Source: Paramoeba atlantica
Taxonomy: Eukaryota > Discosea
Direction of reading: 5' to 3'
Length of the DNA: 64,000 nt
Assembly (NCBI GenBank): GCA_977017575.1
Contig: CDRNVI010000021.1
Location: 248,001 to 312,000, forward strand
Positions 55,131-64,000 of the stretch are shown piece by piece. Both the position numbers and the translations under genes were made by a program. Numbering within the stretch: position 1 is the stretch's first letter; each line of letters begins with the position of its first letter. Under the pieces are notes generated by a model. It saw nothing but the letters and a program-made list of their open reading frames with translations, was not told the DNA's origin and did no database searches.

Positions 55131-55433
55131 TTCGAAAAGATTACATGGCAGTGGGATTTCCTCCCTTAGATGCGGGGTTCTTGTAATTTGCATTGTAGAC
55201 TCTTGTTGCAATGACTGAGCAGCACGTAGTGTCATTTCGGGAGTATCATGAAGGATACTCTGGGGCTTGATTTGTTTTACTTTTATACAACATTTGTACA
55301 TGTACACCTTTATATTGAGCTTGGGTGTAACGTATTCACTGTCTCTACAGGAAGATTTACTTGCGCATGACGACTCGCAGAATTTTTCTTATCAAAACCA
55401 TTTTAGCAAAAAGTTACCACTTCTACTCCTATA

Positions 55434-57068
55434 ATGCACATCACCCAACGCTTCCTCTCCACCAAAGGCAAAGACGTTCTCTTTGGTCAAGAAGCCCGTG
55501 AGGCCATGCTCCACGGTGTGGACAAACTCACCAAAGCCGTCGCCGTCACTCTTGGCCCCGGCGGCCGCAATGTCCTCCTTGAACAATCCTACGGTGCCCC
55601 CAAAATCACCAAAGACGGGGTCACGGTCGCGAAATCTGTCGAATTCTCGGATAAATTTGAAAACCTCGGGGCACAGCTCGTGCGGCAGGTCGCCAACACC
55701 ACCAACGACGTCGCGGGGGATGGCACCACCACCGCCACCCTGCTCGCGAGCTCCATCTTCACCGAGGGCTACCGCACCGCCTCCACCGGGGCGAACCCGA
55801 TCGATATCAAACGCGGCATCGACCTCGCGGTGAAGGAGGTGGTGAACCATCTCGAGACCATGGCGAAGGCCGTCACCTCCAACGCGGATATTCGCAGTGT
55901 AGCCACCATCAGTGCCAACGGGGATAACCAAATCGGAAACCTCATCGCGGATGCCATGGCGAAGATCGGACCCACCGGGGTGATTACCACCCAGGATGGG
56001 CGAACGATGCAAACCGAGGTGGATGTGCAGGAGGGGATGAGTATTGACAAAGGATACATCTCACCGCATTTCGTGACGGAGAGTAAGACACAAAAGTGTG
56101 AGCTGGAGGACTGTTTCGTGTTGGTGCATCAAAAGAAGATTTCGAACTTAAATACTCTGTTGCCGGTGTTGAACCATGTCGCGAGTGCGGGGAAGCCATT
56201 GTTGATTGTGGCGGAGGATGTTGATGGGGAGGCCCTGACGACTCTGGTGATTAACAAGAGTGTGGGGAAACTGAAGGTGTGTGCCGTGAAGGCTCCGGCA
56301 TTCGGGGATGAGAAGGTGAACTACCTCCAGGATATTGCGATTATGACCGGGGCGGAACTGGTTTCGGAGGATTTGGGACTGAGTTTGGATGCGGAGAGTT
56401 TCAAACCCGCGTGGTTGGGGAAGGTTTCCCGGGTTTCCTCGACCAAAGATAACACGGTGTTGCTCGGGGGTGGTGGTGCCAAGGATGCCGTACAGGACCG
56501 TGTGGAGCTGCTGAAGAGTCTGCTGGAGGTCGAGACCAGTGAGTACAAGAAGGAGAAAATTCAGAGCCGGCTGGCTAAGCTAAGCGGAGGAGTGGCGGTG
56601 ATCCACGTCGGCGGGGCATCGGACATGGAGGTCTCGGAGAAGAAGGATCGCATCACGGATGCTCTGTGTGCCACACGCGCGGCGGTCGAGGAGGGAATCG
56701 TTCCGGGCGGTGGGGTCGCATTGCTGCGTGCGGTTCCGAAGCTGGAGGCGATGCTAAAAAATAAGAAACTGGCCGAGGAGAGTCGTATCGGGATTCAAAT
56801 CGTGCGCAACGCCATTCGCCTTCCTACTAAGGTGATTGCGTCCAACGCAGGAGTGGAGGGTACCGTCGTGGTGGAGAGGGTGTTGGAACAAAAGACTCCT
56901 ACAATGGGCTACGACGCCGTCTCGCACACGATGAAGGACATGATGGCTGCAGGAATCGTAGATCCATTGAAGGTAGTGAAAAGTGCTTTGGTCGATGCAG
57001 CGAGCGTATCCTCATTAATGATGACGACCGAAGCAGCAGTATGCGATGCGTCAGAAAAGAAAGCGTAA
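55434..57068 (+). CDS. HSP60: Mitochondrial chaperonin HSP60 (CPN60)
   Basis: The 544-residue group I chaperonin is complete: [38 protein letters not shown] and [16 protein letters not shown] with the ATP-binding DGTTT. Also present are the apical domain ([20 protein letters not shown]), [26 protein letters not shown] and [13 protein letters not shown]. It folds imported proteins with a co-chaperonin in the mitochondrial matrix. The presequence is only about 10 residues ([10 protein letters not shown]), as short as those known for kinetoplastid HSP60. The usual Gly-Gly-Met tail is replaced by a Lys-rich end (CDASEKKA). The gene is C-rich at 5' and G-rich later. Confidence 0.95.
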   Translation: MHITQRFLSTKGKDVLFGQEAREAMLHGVDKLTKAVAVTLGPGGRNVLLEQSYGAPKITKDGVTVAKSVEFSDKFENLGAQLVRQVANTTNDVAGDGTTTATLLASSIFTEGYRTASTGANPIDIKRGIDLAVKEVVNHLETMAKAVTSNADIRSVATISANGDNQIGNLIADAMAKIGPTGVITTQDGRTMQTEVDVQEGMSIDKGYISPHFVTESKTQKCELEDCFVLVHQKKISNLNTLLPVLNHVASAGKPLLIVAEDVDGEALTTLVINKSVGKLKVCAVKAPAFGDEKVNYLQDIAIMTGAELVSEDLGLSLDAESFKPAWLGKVSRVSSTKDNTVLLGGGGAKDAVQDRVELLKSLLEVETSEYKKEKIQSRLAKLSGGVAVIHVGGASDMEVSEKKDRITDALCATRAAVEEGIVPGGGVALLRAVPKLEAMLKNKKLAEESRIGIQIVRNAIRLPTKVIASNAGVEGTVVVERVLEQKTPTMGYDAVSHTMKDMMAAGIVDPLKVVKSALVDAASVSSLMMTTEAAVCDASEKKA

Positions 57069-57609
57069 CCGTTGACTAAATAAATGCCAATAAGTTCAGC
57101 GACAAGTCCATATTGTTCAACACATACCATACAAAAAAAAATTGAAAAAAATCGGTTCTACTTTTTGCATGAACGATGAGCGCCACAGTCGTTTGCTAGT
57201 TTTTAAAAATTTGTAATCACAAAATGCTGCAACTGTTGTGAGCAGATGTTTTTATTTCACTTTCATCGATCGGGTTATCTTTGAGTACTACTTTGCTTCT
57301 TTCACATACTATACACTCTCTTCAGTACTCTTTCAAACGTAAATATCAACATGGAAATACATGTATGAATATATCGACCTCTTAATTTACTAATGTTCAT
57401 TCTCGGCTTCCCTCGAATGTATTATGATTTATTAAATAGCAAAACATAACGAAATTTTGGTGACAGTTGATAAAGTTGGATTAGGGGGGCAAAGTCACAA
57501 TTATTTCTTTTTTTGATTTGGATGAATCAGTTTTCTATTTCGATCCTTTTTTGACTATTGGCCTATTGAATCCGTATGTAACTGATTGGTGCTCTTAGGA
57601 TGCTCACCT
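57069..57609. other. AT-rich spacer
   Basis: 541 bp without gene, repeat or RNA structure that I can support. TAG at 57596-57598, shortly before ATG 57610, could act as an acceptor. Confidence 0.35.
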
Positions 57610-58989
57610 ATGGGAGAAATTCTAATTCAAAATATGAGCTTAAGGTTAGATGAACCTGGGGCTCCGATTGGCGAAGGACGTTATTCACAAGTCTACGCTG
57701 CACTGGACAGCAGATCTGGAAAGCGTGTTGTTCTGAAAGTCTTTCGCACATTGAATGACGAACATAACAATGGTCAAGATCCATCCTTGGAATGGCTGAA
57801 ATACGGTTATCCACGGCATGTATTACGTGAAATACATATTTTGTCTACTCTTAAGCACAAGAACATTGTAGATTTTATTTGCGCTGCCCAGATCAAAACA
57901 TCATTTTTTCGCGCAGCTATCCATTTTAAGCGGGCAAAACGAGGTAAAAAGTCTGAAAGTAAAGAAATACAGAAGGAAACTCGAATAGGTTACGGCGAAC
58001 TTTGTTATAAATTGAGTCACAACTACTCAGACAGTCAGCAAGACAATCCTGCGTGTTCTCGACTTCATGAAGTACTTCACGATGAATCATTCGAAGATGT
58101 CCTTATTTTTGAACGCTGTACAAAGAATTTAATTTCTTTGCTTCAAATAGGCACTAGATTGGCACCCTCTGTGCGTCTTCATATTGCTCGTCAGCTTTTT
58201 TGCGGCATTCAATATCTTCACGACAGCGGAGTTCTTCACCGCGACATCAAGCCCGCTAATATTCTTATAGCTGACCAGTGTGTTCTCAAGCTGTGTGATT
58301 TGGGTTTGGCACGATACAAACAAGATGGATCATTGCTATGTACAACTATTGGCACACCATTTTACCGAGCACCTGAACTCTGTGCTCAGAGGCGGCCAGA
58401 AGATAAATTGAATACTGAAATTTCCTTAACATATGATGAATCCGTAGATCTATGGAGTGCAGGAATTGTTCTTGCAGAATTATATTTGCGACCACATTGG
58501 AGGAGAATATGTTCACATCAAGCGTTTCGCGCCTATTTTAGCATGCATTTTCCGTATCTAATGGCTCCATCTTCAGCGGATTTAACTCGTCCAAATTTTC
58601 ATGAGCTTGAAGGAGGAGCTTCAGATCCTCCATTAGAAGAAGAATCTATTGAATCATCGAATCAGGAGGCAGTTCACACACTCAAGAAGGCGACCATACA
58701 CGGAGTGACAGACACCGCACTACTACAAAGATATCGCGCGTTGTTGACAGCTCATGCGAGCTCGCCGCAGATTGCACAAAATCTAGACATAGAACACAAC
58801 CTAAGCGACAGGGTTTCATCGAACACTAGTTTGCTTCACGACGTGCTACAATTCGCGGAGGTTCCGATGGCTGTATCAAATGTAATCACGGGGCTTATAC
58901 GAATGCAGCCAGAGCAGCGACTTCGTGCAAGCGCTGTTGTCGAAGAACTCGGAGAGCCAGAATACGGCGCTGCACATTGGTATCCGTAA
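57610..58989 (+). CDS. Protein kinase (CMGC-like, with an insert)
   Basis: The start ATG 57610 gives 459 residues. The kinase domain has GEGRYSQVYAALDSRSGKRVVLKVF, HVLREIHILSTLKHKNIVDF, LHRDIKPANILIADQ, LCDLGLARY and GTPFYRAPELC. After a WSAGIVLAELYLR block with DLWSAG, the C lobe is complete. About 80 residues rich in Lys/Asp are inserted between the alpha-C helix/beta-4 area and the catalytic loop (KRAKRGKKSESKEIQKETR). The Y-R-A-P-E and GTPF patterns suggest a CMGC (CDK-like) kinase, but an ordinary NEK/ULK origin cannot be excluded. All catalytic residues are present (Lys in VVLKVF, HRD, DLG instead of DFG), so activity is likely. DLG is a permitted variant. Confidence 0.75.
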   Translation: MGEILIQNMSLRLDEPGAPIGEGRYSQVYAALDSRSGKRVVLKVFRTLNDEHNNGQDPSLEWLKYGYPRHVLREIHILSTLKHKNIVDFICAAQIKTSFFRAAIHFKRAKRGKKSESKEIQKETRIGYGELCYKLSHNYSDSQQDNPACSRLHEVLHDESFEDVLIFERCTKNLISLLQIGTRLAPSVRLHIARQLFCGIQYLHDSGVLHRDIKPANILIADQCVLKLCDLGLARYKQDGSLLCTTIGTPFYRAPELCAQRRPEDKLNTEISLTYDESVDLWSAGIVLAELYLRPHWRRICSHQAFRAYFSMHFPYLMAPSSADLTRPNFHELEGGASDPPLEEESIESSNQEAVHTLKKATIHGVTDTALLQRYRALLTAHASSPQIAQNLDIEHNLSDRVSSNTSLLHDVLQFAEVPMAVSNVITGLIRMQPEQRLRASAVVEELGEPEYGAAHWYP

Positions 58990-59673
58990 CGTACAACTAT
59001 CATGCTATCTTATCACATGAAGAATTTTTATTATTTTACCTAACCATCTTGAAATCTAACCATCTTGGCAACGGGATGACCTCCGAGATAGGACGTTCGA
59101 GTATAAGCTCAGCTAAGAACAGGGCCGTCAGAAGACGTATAATCATCTGCCGGGATGCGTGCTCAGCAAAGATGTTTATGAAAGTCACCTGCAAAATACA
59201 AAACAGCGAAAAGAATCTCAAAAACATCACAACTTTTTGCGTCACAAATACAGTATGTAAGAGTCTTCAGTGTTCTGTGCCGATTCTGGCCTCTCAACGC
59301 CTCTCAAGCGTCCTAGTCCTTTCAATTTAGAAATGGTTAGCGATCAGGGAATTAGGAAAGGGAAAAAAGAATGCAGTTATGACTATCTCACTCAGCGTCC
59401 TAGTACTTTCAATTTAGAAATGGTTAGCGATCACAAAAAATGTACTTGAAAAAATAAAATGCATCGATAGCACTGGGGTTTTTCTGAGTGCTAGTAAACG
59501 GGTGCAGTGAATTTACCCATGCTGAACCGTAGGATTTACTGCGGTGGACTCCATAATATGAGAATACTTTTAAAACTTCATACATACCTCATATTCATAC
59601 CTCAGTAGAATACACCTAAACGGAAATTTGTGTTAATCTTTTTACTCGAAACCGATTATCCGTTTCGTTCCTC
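58990..59673. other. Intergenic region with a 39-bp direct repeat
   Basis: GCGTCCTAGTCCTTTCAATT and the following AGAAATGGTTAGCGATCA occur at about 59306-59343 and, with one change, at about 59394-59431 (period 88). No gene is accepted. Direct repeats at this spacing could be a transposon footprint or a tandem duplication. Confidence 0.5.
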
Positions 59674-60888
59674 ATGTCTCGACAACCCAGCACGCGTTCT
59701 TCGCTTCGGAGTTCCCGACGTGAGTTCTCCACCGTCCCCTCCCACTACCCCATGCTCCCTCTTCGCACTTACCCCGAGACCAGGACGGAGTCTCCCTACT
59801 CCCTGCAGAAACGTTTTGCCGAGCGTTCCCACAGTCGCACCGCACAGCGCCCTCGAATGCAATGGGGCACGGTTCCCTTCTCACGAAACTCCTCCATAGA
59901 GCCCTCACGTGGATACGAGCCCCCTCGTATCCCGCAGCTGTCGAATCTTCAGCATTCTCCGGAGTACCGGAGTTCCTCACGGGTGTCCTCCAGCCGCCCA
60001 CGCTCCTCCTTCATGGCCCCGACGCGTTCCTCCGCATCTCGTGTGAATGAGACTGTGGAGCGTCTAGCCTCCCTTCGCATGTACCCCTCGTCCCGGCCCT
60101 CCTTCTCAACCAAGTATGGGACATCGCAGCCGAACTATGTGGCCTCTTTCGGTGAGGCCGAGACAGTGACCTCATTAGCTTCGCTACCGCAACAACGCGT
60201 AGAGGAGCCGGTCGAGTTTAGTGGTGACATGCGACAGCAGTACGAGCAGGAGGACGAGTTTGTTGCGCAAGAAGAAACGTATCCTTCTGAGGTAGCGCAG
60301 CCCATGCAGAGTTTTACCCAAGATCCAAGAGTTGAAATTGAGTCTCTGCGTCAACAAGTCCTCGCTCTGAATCGAGCGCTGCGAAACTCGACGCTTCGAC
60401 TGGAGGAGGTGGAGGCCGTGAGTCGGGAGCAGCTTGTGGAGGACAAGCATACCATCGCGGAACTCACCCTAGAGAACCGGAATCTTAAGGCAGAGATGGC
60501 TGCCCTGCGGCAAAGAATTGAGTTTTCCCCGGCACAGCCTTCCTATACGGATGTAAAGCTTCATGAGGCATCCGTGACAGAGGCTAATCTCCGTGCGGAA
60601 GTGGAGCGAAACCACCAAATGATTGCCAATCTTCAGGATCGGCTGACAGAGCTACAGACACCAGAGGGTTACGATGCTCAGCATGGTGAGTTGACGTACG
60701 ATGAAGACGAAGTCCAGAATCCTTCTGAAATTGATGGAGCTATCGTCATGGACGAAGTAAATATGCAAAAGGATGAATATGGGCTTCCGATCTACAGTGA
60801 CCCACACAGTACCCCATCTCCAAGAAGCCGTGCCCAAGCAATTCTGAGTCCCACTCCTGAGCAGAGCGGTTCCGAAGATGACTATTAA
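59674..60888 (+). CDS. Coiled-coil protein with Ser/Arg-rich N terminus (404 aa)
   Basis: Residues 1-165 are Ser/Arg/Pro-rich and disordered (SSLRSSRREFS, SSRVSSSRPRSSF). An acidic Gln/Glu segment follows (EEPVEFSGDMRQQYEQEDEF), then a coiled coil at about 220-330 (VEIESLRQQVLALNRAL, RLEEVEAVSREQLVEDKH, NRNLKAEMAALRQRIEF). The C-terminal 70 residues are acidic (YDEDEVQNPSEIDG) with a Pro/Ser-rich end and no recognised domain. This layout fits a cytoskeletal or centrosomal scaffold, but no family is certain. Confidence 0.6.
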   Translation: MSRQPSTRSSLRSSRREFSTVPSHYPMLPLRTYPETRTESPYSLQKRFAERSHSRTAQRPRMQWGTVPFSRNSSIEPSRGYEPPRIPQLSNLQHSPEYRSSSRVSSSRPRSSFMAPTRSSASRVNETVERLASLRMYPSSRPSFSTKYGTSQPNYVASFGEAETVTSLASLPQQRVEEPVEFSGDMRQQYEQEDEFVAQEETYPSEVAQPMQSFTQDPRVEIESLRQQVLALNRALRNSTLRLEEVEAVSREQLVEDKHTIAELTLENRNLKAEMAALRQRIEFSPAQPSYTDVKLHEASVTEANLRAEVERNHQMIANLQDRLTELQTPEGYDAQHGELTYDEDEVQNPSEIDGAIVMDEVNMQKDEYGLPIYSDPHSTPSPRSRAQAILSPTPEQSGSEDDY

Positions 60889-61298
60889 CCAAGATTTCAT
60901 TTAGAATAGATGAATCCTTTCGTGTTATTGAAGTTTATAATGCTAGCTAAGAGACTTTGCTTCCTCCTCTGCCTAGCATTCGAATCTCACGACGAACGAA
61001 AAAGAACGCTCATAGTAGATAGATATCAAAATAATGCAGTGTATGTAGAGTGCCATATTCTAAAATAACATCTCAACTCGAAGGTGAGACAAAATCGGGC
61101 GAGACGAAAACTTTCGGGTAGTAATCTTACTCATGCACCCCTTTGACGTTGTATTAGAGCCAGCTAGCGAAAGTTCCTTGTTTGCTGTAAAAACGTTTTG
61201 AAAGGCATGATTTTCATGTCATTTTTTCTTCATAACATTCTCGACAAAAATATTCTTCAGAGTACTACTTTCTAATAGAGTGTTTTTAATTTAGATAA
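60889..61298. other. AT-rich spacer
   Basis: No gene or repeat is seen. A T-rich track (TTTTTCTTCATAACATTC) is near 61223-61250. Confidence 0.35.
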
Positions 61299-61919
61299 AT
61301 GTCGGAAAGTTCATCGCAATTATTTCGCGACCTCCAAGAAGCTAATCAGGAGTTTATTCAACAAATGAGGAACAGAGATCGCTCAGCTGAAACTCCATTA
61401 CCTCAAGTTGATGATCTTGTAGACGGAGCTAAACGAACGATAGATTTACTATGGAATCGAATACCAGATGGTGTGGAGGAATACGTGAACTCAGAGAGTA
61501 AGAAAATTGTAGAATCAGAGAACCTACCGGTAGTTGAACAACTTATAAGGCGACGATCGCTATGCGAAACCTATAAAAGGTGTGCTGATAAAGCACTCAC
61601 TCATTTGGTGAAATTGACGGAAAAGGTGACCGACTCCGAGAGGAACTCACTGCGCACTGCTATAGAATCTATGGGCACTTCTTGCACAATGCTTACGGAA
61701 ATATCTGATTTAGAAGATAAGGCAATACTTGATCTGATGAACACTGGACTGTTGCGTATTCAAACTCTTCGGTACGATTTACCGGAAGGTGTAGAGGAAA
61801 TCAAGGAACTCGTTACTGATATGACCAAAAAATATAGGTCTCCTCTCTTTTTACATCAGAACAAATTGCTAAGGAACATAAAGGCACTGAAGAATCAACA
61901 AAAAAGAAAAGATGTGTAA
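61299..61919 (+). CDS. Helical hypothetical protein (206 aa)
   Basis: It is almost entirely alpha-helical by composition: LFRDLQEANQEFIQQMRNRD, LVDGAKRTIDLLWNRIPDGV, EQLIRRRSLCETYKRCADKA and IKELVTDMTKKY. The C-terminal tail is basic (KLLRNIKALKNQQKRKDV). A repeated P-x-G-V-E-E (IPDGVEEYVN, LPEGVEEIKE) marks two related halves, so an internal duplication is possible. There is no signal peptide or TM helix, and I recognise no family. Confidence 0.5.
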   Translation: MSESSSQLFRDLQEANQEFIQQMRNRDRSAETPLPQVDDLVDGAKRTIDLLWNRIPDGVEEYVNSESKKIVESENLPVVEQLIRRRSLCETYKRCADKALTHLVKLTEKVTDSERNSLRTAIESMGTSCTMLTEISDLEDKAILDLMNTGLLRIQTLRYDLPEGVEEIKELVTDMTKKYRSPLFLHQNKLLRNIKALKNQQKRKDV

Positions 61920-62162
61920 GAAATAATTCAACTCCACATTTAGTAATTCGTCACTCACAGTGCTAAAAGAATTTGTATCTAGTGATTTTGTTAAAAATCG
62001 GTTTCCTTATTCCAGAGGATTTCGCACATTACTTGACAAGTTTACGCTTTTGAGGGGTTACCCTACTCTTGCTGCATGACACCTTAAAATTACTCAGACA
62101 CAAACGTGTTTTACACCACAACAAATCCAAAATCAAATCAAGGGTAATCCAACGGTAATTCA

Positions 62163-64000
62163 ATGAGTGAGCCGTCAGCCCGCGAGCTTTATCTTATTCA
62201 TGAGAAAATGGAGGCACGTGACTTTCACGGCGCACTAAGATTAATAAACAAGAGTCTCTCAGCGCGTACTCCCACCGCCTCTACACGTTACAAGGCCTGG
62301 CGCGCGTACTGTCTGTTGGGCATCGGACAAGCTGACGAAGCTCTCATCGCTGCCAACGAGTTACTGGAGCTGAAGCCAAATGATCTGTATGATCCCGGCA
62401 CCATCGCCTCGCTGGTCTCGATCTATCAATACTACGGGGGGCACCAATGCCAGGGTAGAATCCAGGAACTCTACTGTGGAGCGTGGCAAACCCAGGGTGG
62501 TGCGGAAGTGGGTGAGGCCTACGCATTGGCGTTGGCCTCAACACGAGATTATGGGGCATTTCGTGCCGTCGCGTTACGTCTGCTACAGAATACAGGTGAG
62601 TATCGATTCCGTGTGTGGATGACTGTGTCGAATGTTTTAGAGGAGAATACAACACATCATGTTCTGGGTCTTCGTCTTCTTCAGAAAATTTGTCTTTCAG
62701 AAGATATTATTCGGGTAATGCCCTCGCTATTGGAGAGGCAGCAAATGGCATACTTGTACATGTACGCTGCAATGCAGTGCATCGAGGAGTCATCCCAAAT
62801 TTGCGGACAGTCTTCTGCGACCGAGAGAAATGGAATTGGTCATCTGGAGCAATGTTCTCTGTGCATATTTTCTGAAGAAATACTAGCGTACGATCTGTCG
62901 GACCAGTCAAATAAGAATACTTTTACGAGGACAAACGTGTGGCAATCACTCGGTCTTCCATTAGGATGGGCTCTTGCTACTTTGCTAGATGAGTTTATCA
63001 GGAAAACAAAAGCACTCTGTTCACAGTGCGTAATAAAAAGCCAGTCAATGGCGCGATTCCTGCTCACTTCTCGAAAAATCCGTGCAGATGTAAAGAATAC
63101 TCTATTTTTGGACGTAACGGAGAATGCCAAATACTTTCATTGCTTTATACAAACCTACAGTAAGCAAGAGGGTGTACAGCTTTTGGCTCTTGAAACTCAA
63201 TGTTCAGACACTCCTGAATGGGTACGTAGAAAAGAAACCCCTCCAACTGTCTACGAGGCTGTGAAGACACTTCAGTTTTCAGATGATAGACTAAAAGATA
63301 GTACATACCTTGAGGCTTTGCTAAGGTCCGCTCCTGATGCGGAAAAGTGGTGTGACACTCTATTGGATTTTCTGTCTAAGTGGGGACGCAAGAATACATG
63401 GATATGTTACATGGACGTGAAACTTCCTATTCTTCGATATCTGGGGAAACGACATTGTGAAACTTCTTTGCACGAACAAATTGAATTACTTGATTCCGCT
63501 TTAACAAAGTGTGGAAGCATTAGCCTTGTTTTGCAAATGCATCTTTTGCTACTTGTTCACGCCCGCTCTGTATCACCCAGCGCTTTGAAGGAACGCAATT
63601 GGTCGGAGCTCATACTTCAGTGCGAAAAAAAATGTGAACCATCACTCCACCGAAATTTTGTGATCGTGTGGGCCTTGTTGCATAAAAAACAAACTTGGGC
63701 AGCAATGTCTTTTCTTGAGGACTCACCAGAATTGAAGGAAGACTCGAGCAATATTCTACTGCTATTGAATTGTGTTCTTGGTAGTAGGCAACTTTGCTTT
63801 GATATGAAAATACCACAAGTTTTGGGTCTTCGCAGTATTCAACTTGAGACGTTACATTTTCTTTACTTCTATACTCTGCGCGACAGCCTTTTCTTGCCGC
63901 TCCTACACGAGAGCTGTGAGTCAGCGTGTGTGTTTTATAATGAAACACTGCGACGGGAATTGTATGAGCTACGAAGCAGTTCCATACGTCGAGGTGCGTG
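62163..64000 (+). CDS. NatB auxiliary subunit NAA25/Mdm20-like, cut by the right edge
   Basis: The frame is open from ATG 62163 to the window end (612 codons), so the gene is 3'-truncated here. The N terminus is TPR-like: RELYLIHEKMEARDFHGALRLINKSLS, TRYKAWRAYCLLGIGQADEAL, LLELKPNDLYDPGTIASLVSIY. This order of helices, with KA-x-RAYCLL-x-GI-x-x-A-x-EAL, fits the NAA25/Mdm20 family, which anchors the NAA20 acetyltransferase to the ribosome and acetylates Met-Asp/Glu/Asn starts. The later part is helical with few landmarks (LLDFLSKWGRKNTWICYMDV, HLLLLVHARSVSPSAL). NAA15, the NatA counterpart, is the alternative. Confidence 0.6.
   Translation, partial: MSEPSARELYLIHEKMEARDFHGALRLINKSLSARTPTASTRYKAWRAYCLLGIGQADEALIAANELLELKPNDLYDPGTIASLVSIYQYYGGHQCQGRIQELYCGAWQTQGGAEVGEAYALALASTRDYGAFRAVALRLLQNTGEYRFRVWMTVSNVLEENTTHHVLGLRLLQKICLSEDIIRVMPSLLERQQMAYLYMYAAMQCIEESSQICGQSSATERNGIGHLEQCSLCIFSEEILAYDLSDQSNKNTFTRTNVWQSLGLPLGWALATLLDEFIRKTKALCSQCVIKSQSMARFLLTSRKIRADVKNTLFLDVTENAKYFHCFIQTYSKQEGVQLLALETQCSDTPEWVRRKETPPTVYEAVKTLQFSDDRLKDSTYLEALLRSAPDAEKWCDTLLDFLSKWGRKNTWICYMDVKLPILRYLGKRHCETSLHEQIELLDSALTKCGSISLVLQMHLLLLVHARSVSPSALKERNWSELILQCEKKCEPSLHRNFVIVWALLHKKQTWAAMSFLEDSPELKEDSSNILLLLNCVLGSRQLCFDMKIPQVLGLRSIQLETLHFLYFYTLRDSLFLPLLHESCESACVFYNETLRRELYELRSSSIRRGA

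Noticed and set aside
58977-59330. 117-codon frame overlapping the kinase end
   Set aside because: It overlaps the kinase C terminus in another register and runs through a repeat-bearing spacer.
1-64000. CRISPR arrays, bacterial operons or ribosomal RNA genes
   Set aside because: No spacer-repeat arrays, no Shine-Dalgarno pattern and no rRNA-like conserved blocks were found; gene content is eukaryotic.

Overview
This window looks like nuclear DNA of a compact-genome eukaryote. The proteins include a mitochondrial HSP60, histone H2B, a SUMO-activating enzyme subunit, a USP7-like deubiquitinase, a tubulin cofactor C and several mitochondrial proteins. From about 11.8 kb to the right edge every gene I accept (about 27, including one broken gene) lies on the + strand. 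None shows a clear intron, and many starts follow long pyrimidine tracts ending in AG. This is how kinetoplastid/euglenozoan genomes are built, with polycistronic transcription and spliced-leader trans-splicing. The very short HSP60 presequence and a PPLS-type leucine-rich repeat protein fit that too. I infer a kinetoplastid-like euglenozoan; the genus is a guess (an early-branching form such as Perkinsela is possible). No spliced-leader RNA gene was seen.

Region 1 (1-11.7 kb) is a graveyard of mobile DNA. It holds the 3' end of an endonuclease-type non-LTR retroelement (1-830), a 27-bp tandem repeat, a 77-bp-arm hairpin (1125-1327), a possible structured RNA (1453-1557) and a C-rich island. 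It then holds a Harbinger-like DNA transposon with 13-bp terminal inverted repeats and a TAA target duplication (1988-4089). A MITE is nested inside that transposon's transposase gene. On the - strand lies a second retroelement family: four Cys-rich zinc modules, a reverse transcriptase, a post-RT zinc motif and a detached endonuclease. Two 310-bp repeats flank another fragment of that family and a perfect (ATAC)84 tract.

Region 2 (11.8-29.9 kb) carries two small unknown proteins, an NSUN5-like rRNA methyltransferase with a very large charged insertion, an FHA protein resembling nibrin, TBCC, a wrecked PP2A-like phosphatase gene, an RRM protein and a phosducin-like protein. Two related genes follow: a receptor kinase whose ectodomain is a degenerate 5'-nucleotidase, then a membrane-anchored 5'-nucleotidase with intact motifs. 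An HBS1-like GTPase ends the region.

Region 3 (30-49.5 kb) carries USP7-like, mL49-like, PHD-bromodomain, WDR75/UTP17-like, H2B, a 46-residue membrane protein, a long coiled-coil protein, AOS1, a leucine-rich repeat protein, ATP10-like and an FCP1-type phosphatase. A short retroelement remnant with a hairpin head sits at 34.66-34.94 kb.

Region 4 (49.5-64 kb) opens with a 2-kb repeat-filled gap that holds a second hairpin-headed remnant. It continues with a large mitochondrial helical-repeat protein, a CHCH-like protein, HSP60, a protein kinase, two coiled-coil/helical proteins and an NAA25-like NatB subunit cut by the window edge. Many of the GC-rich genes share a striking pattern: strong C bias at the 5' end that flips to strong G bias a few hundred bases in.
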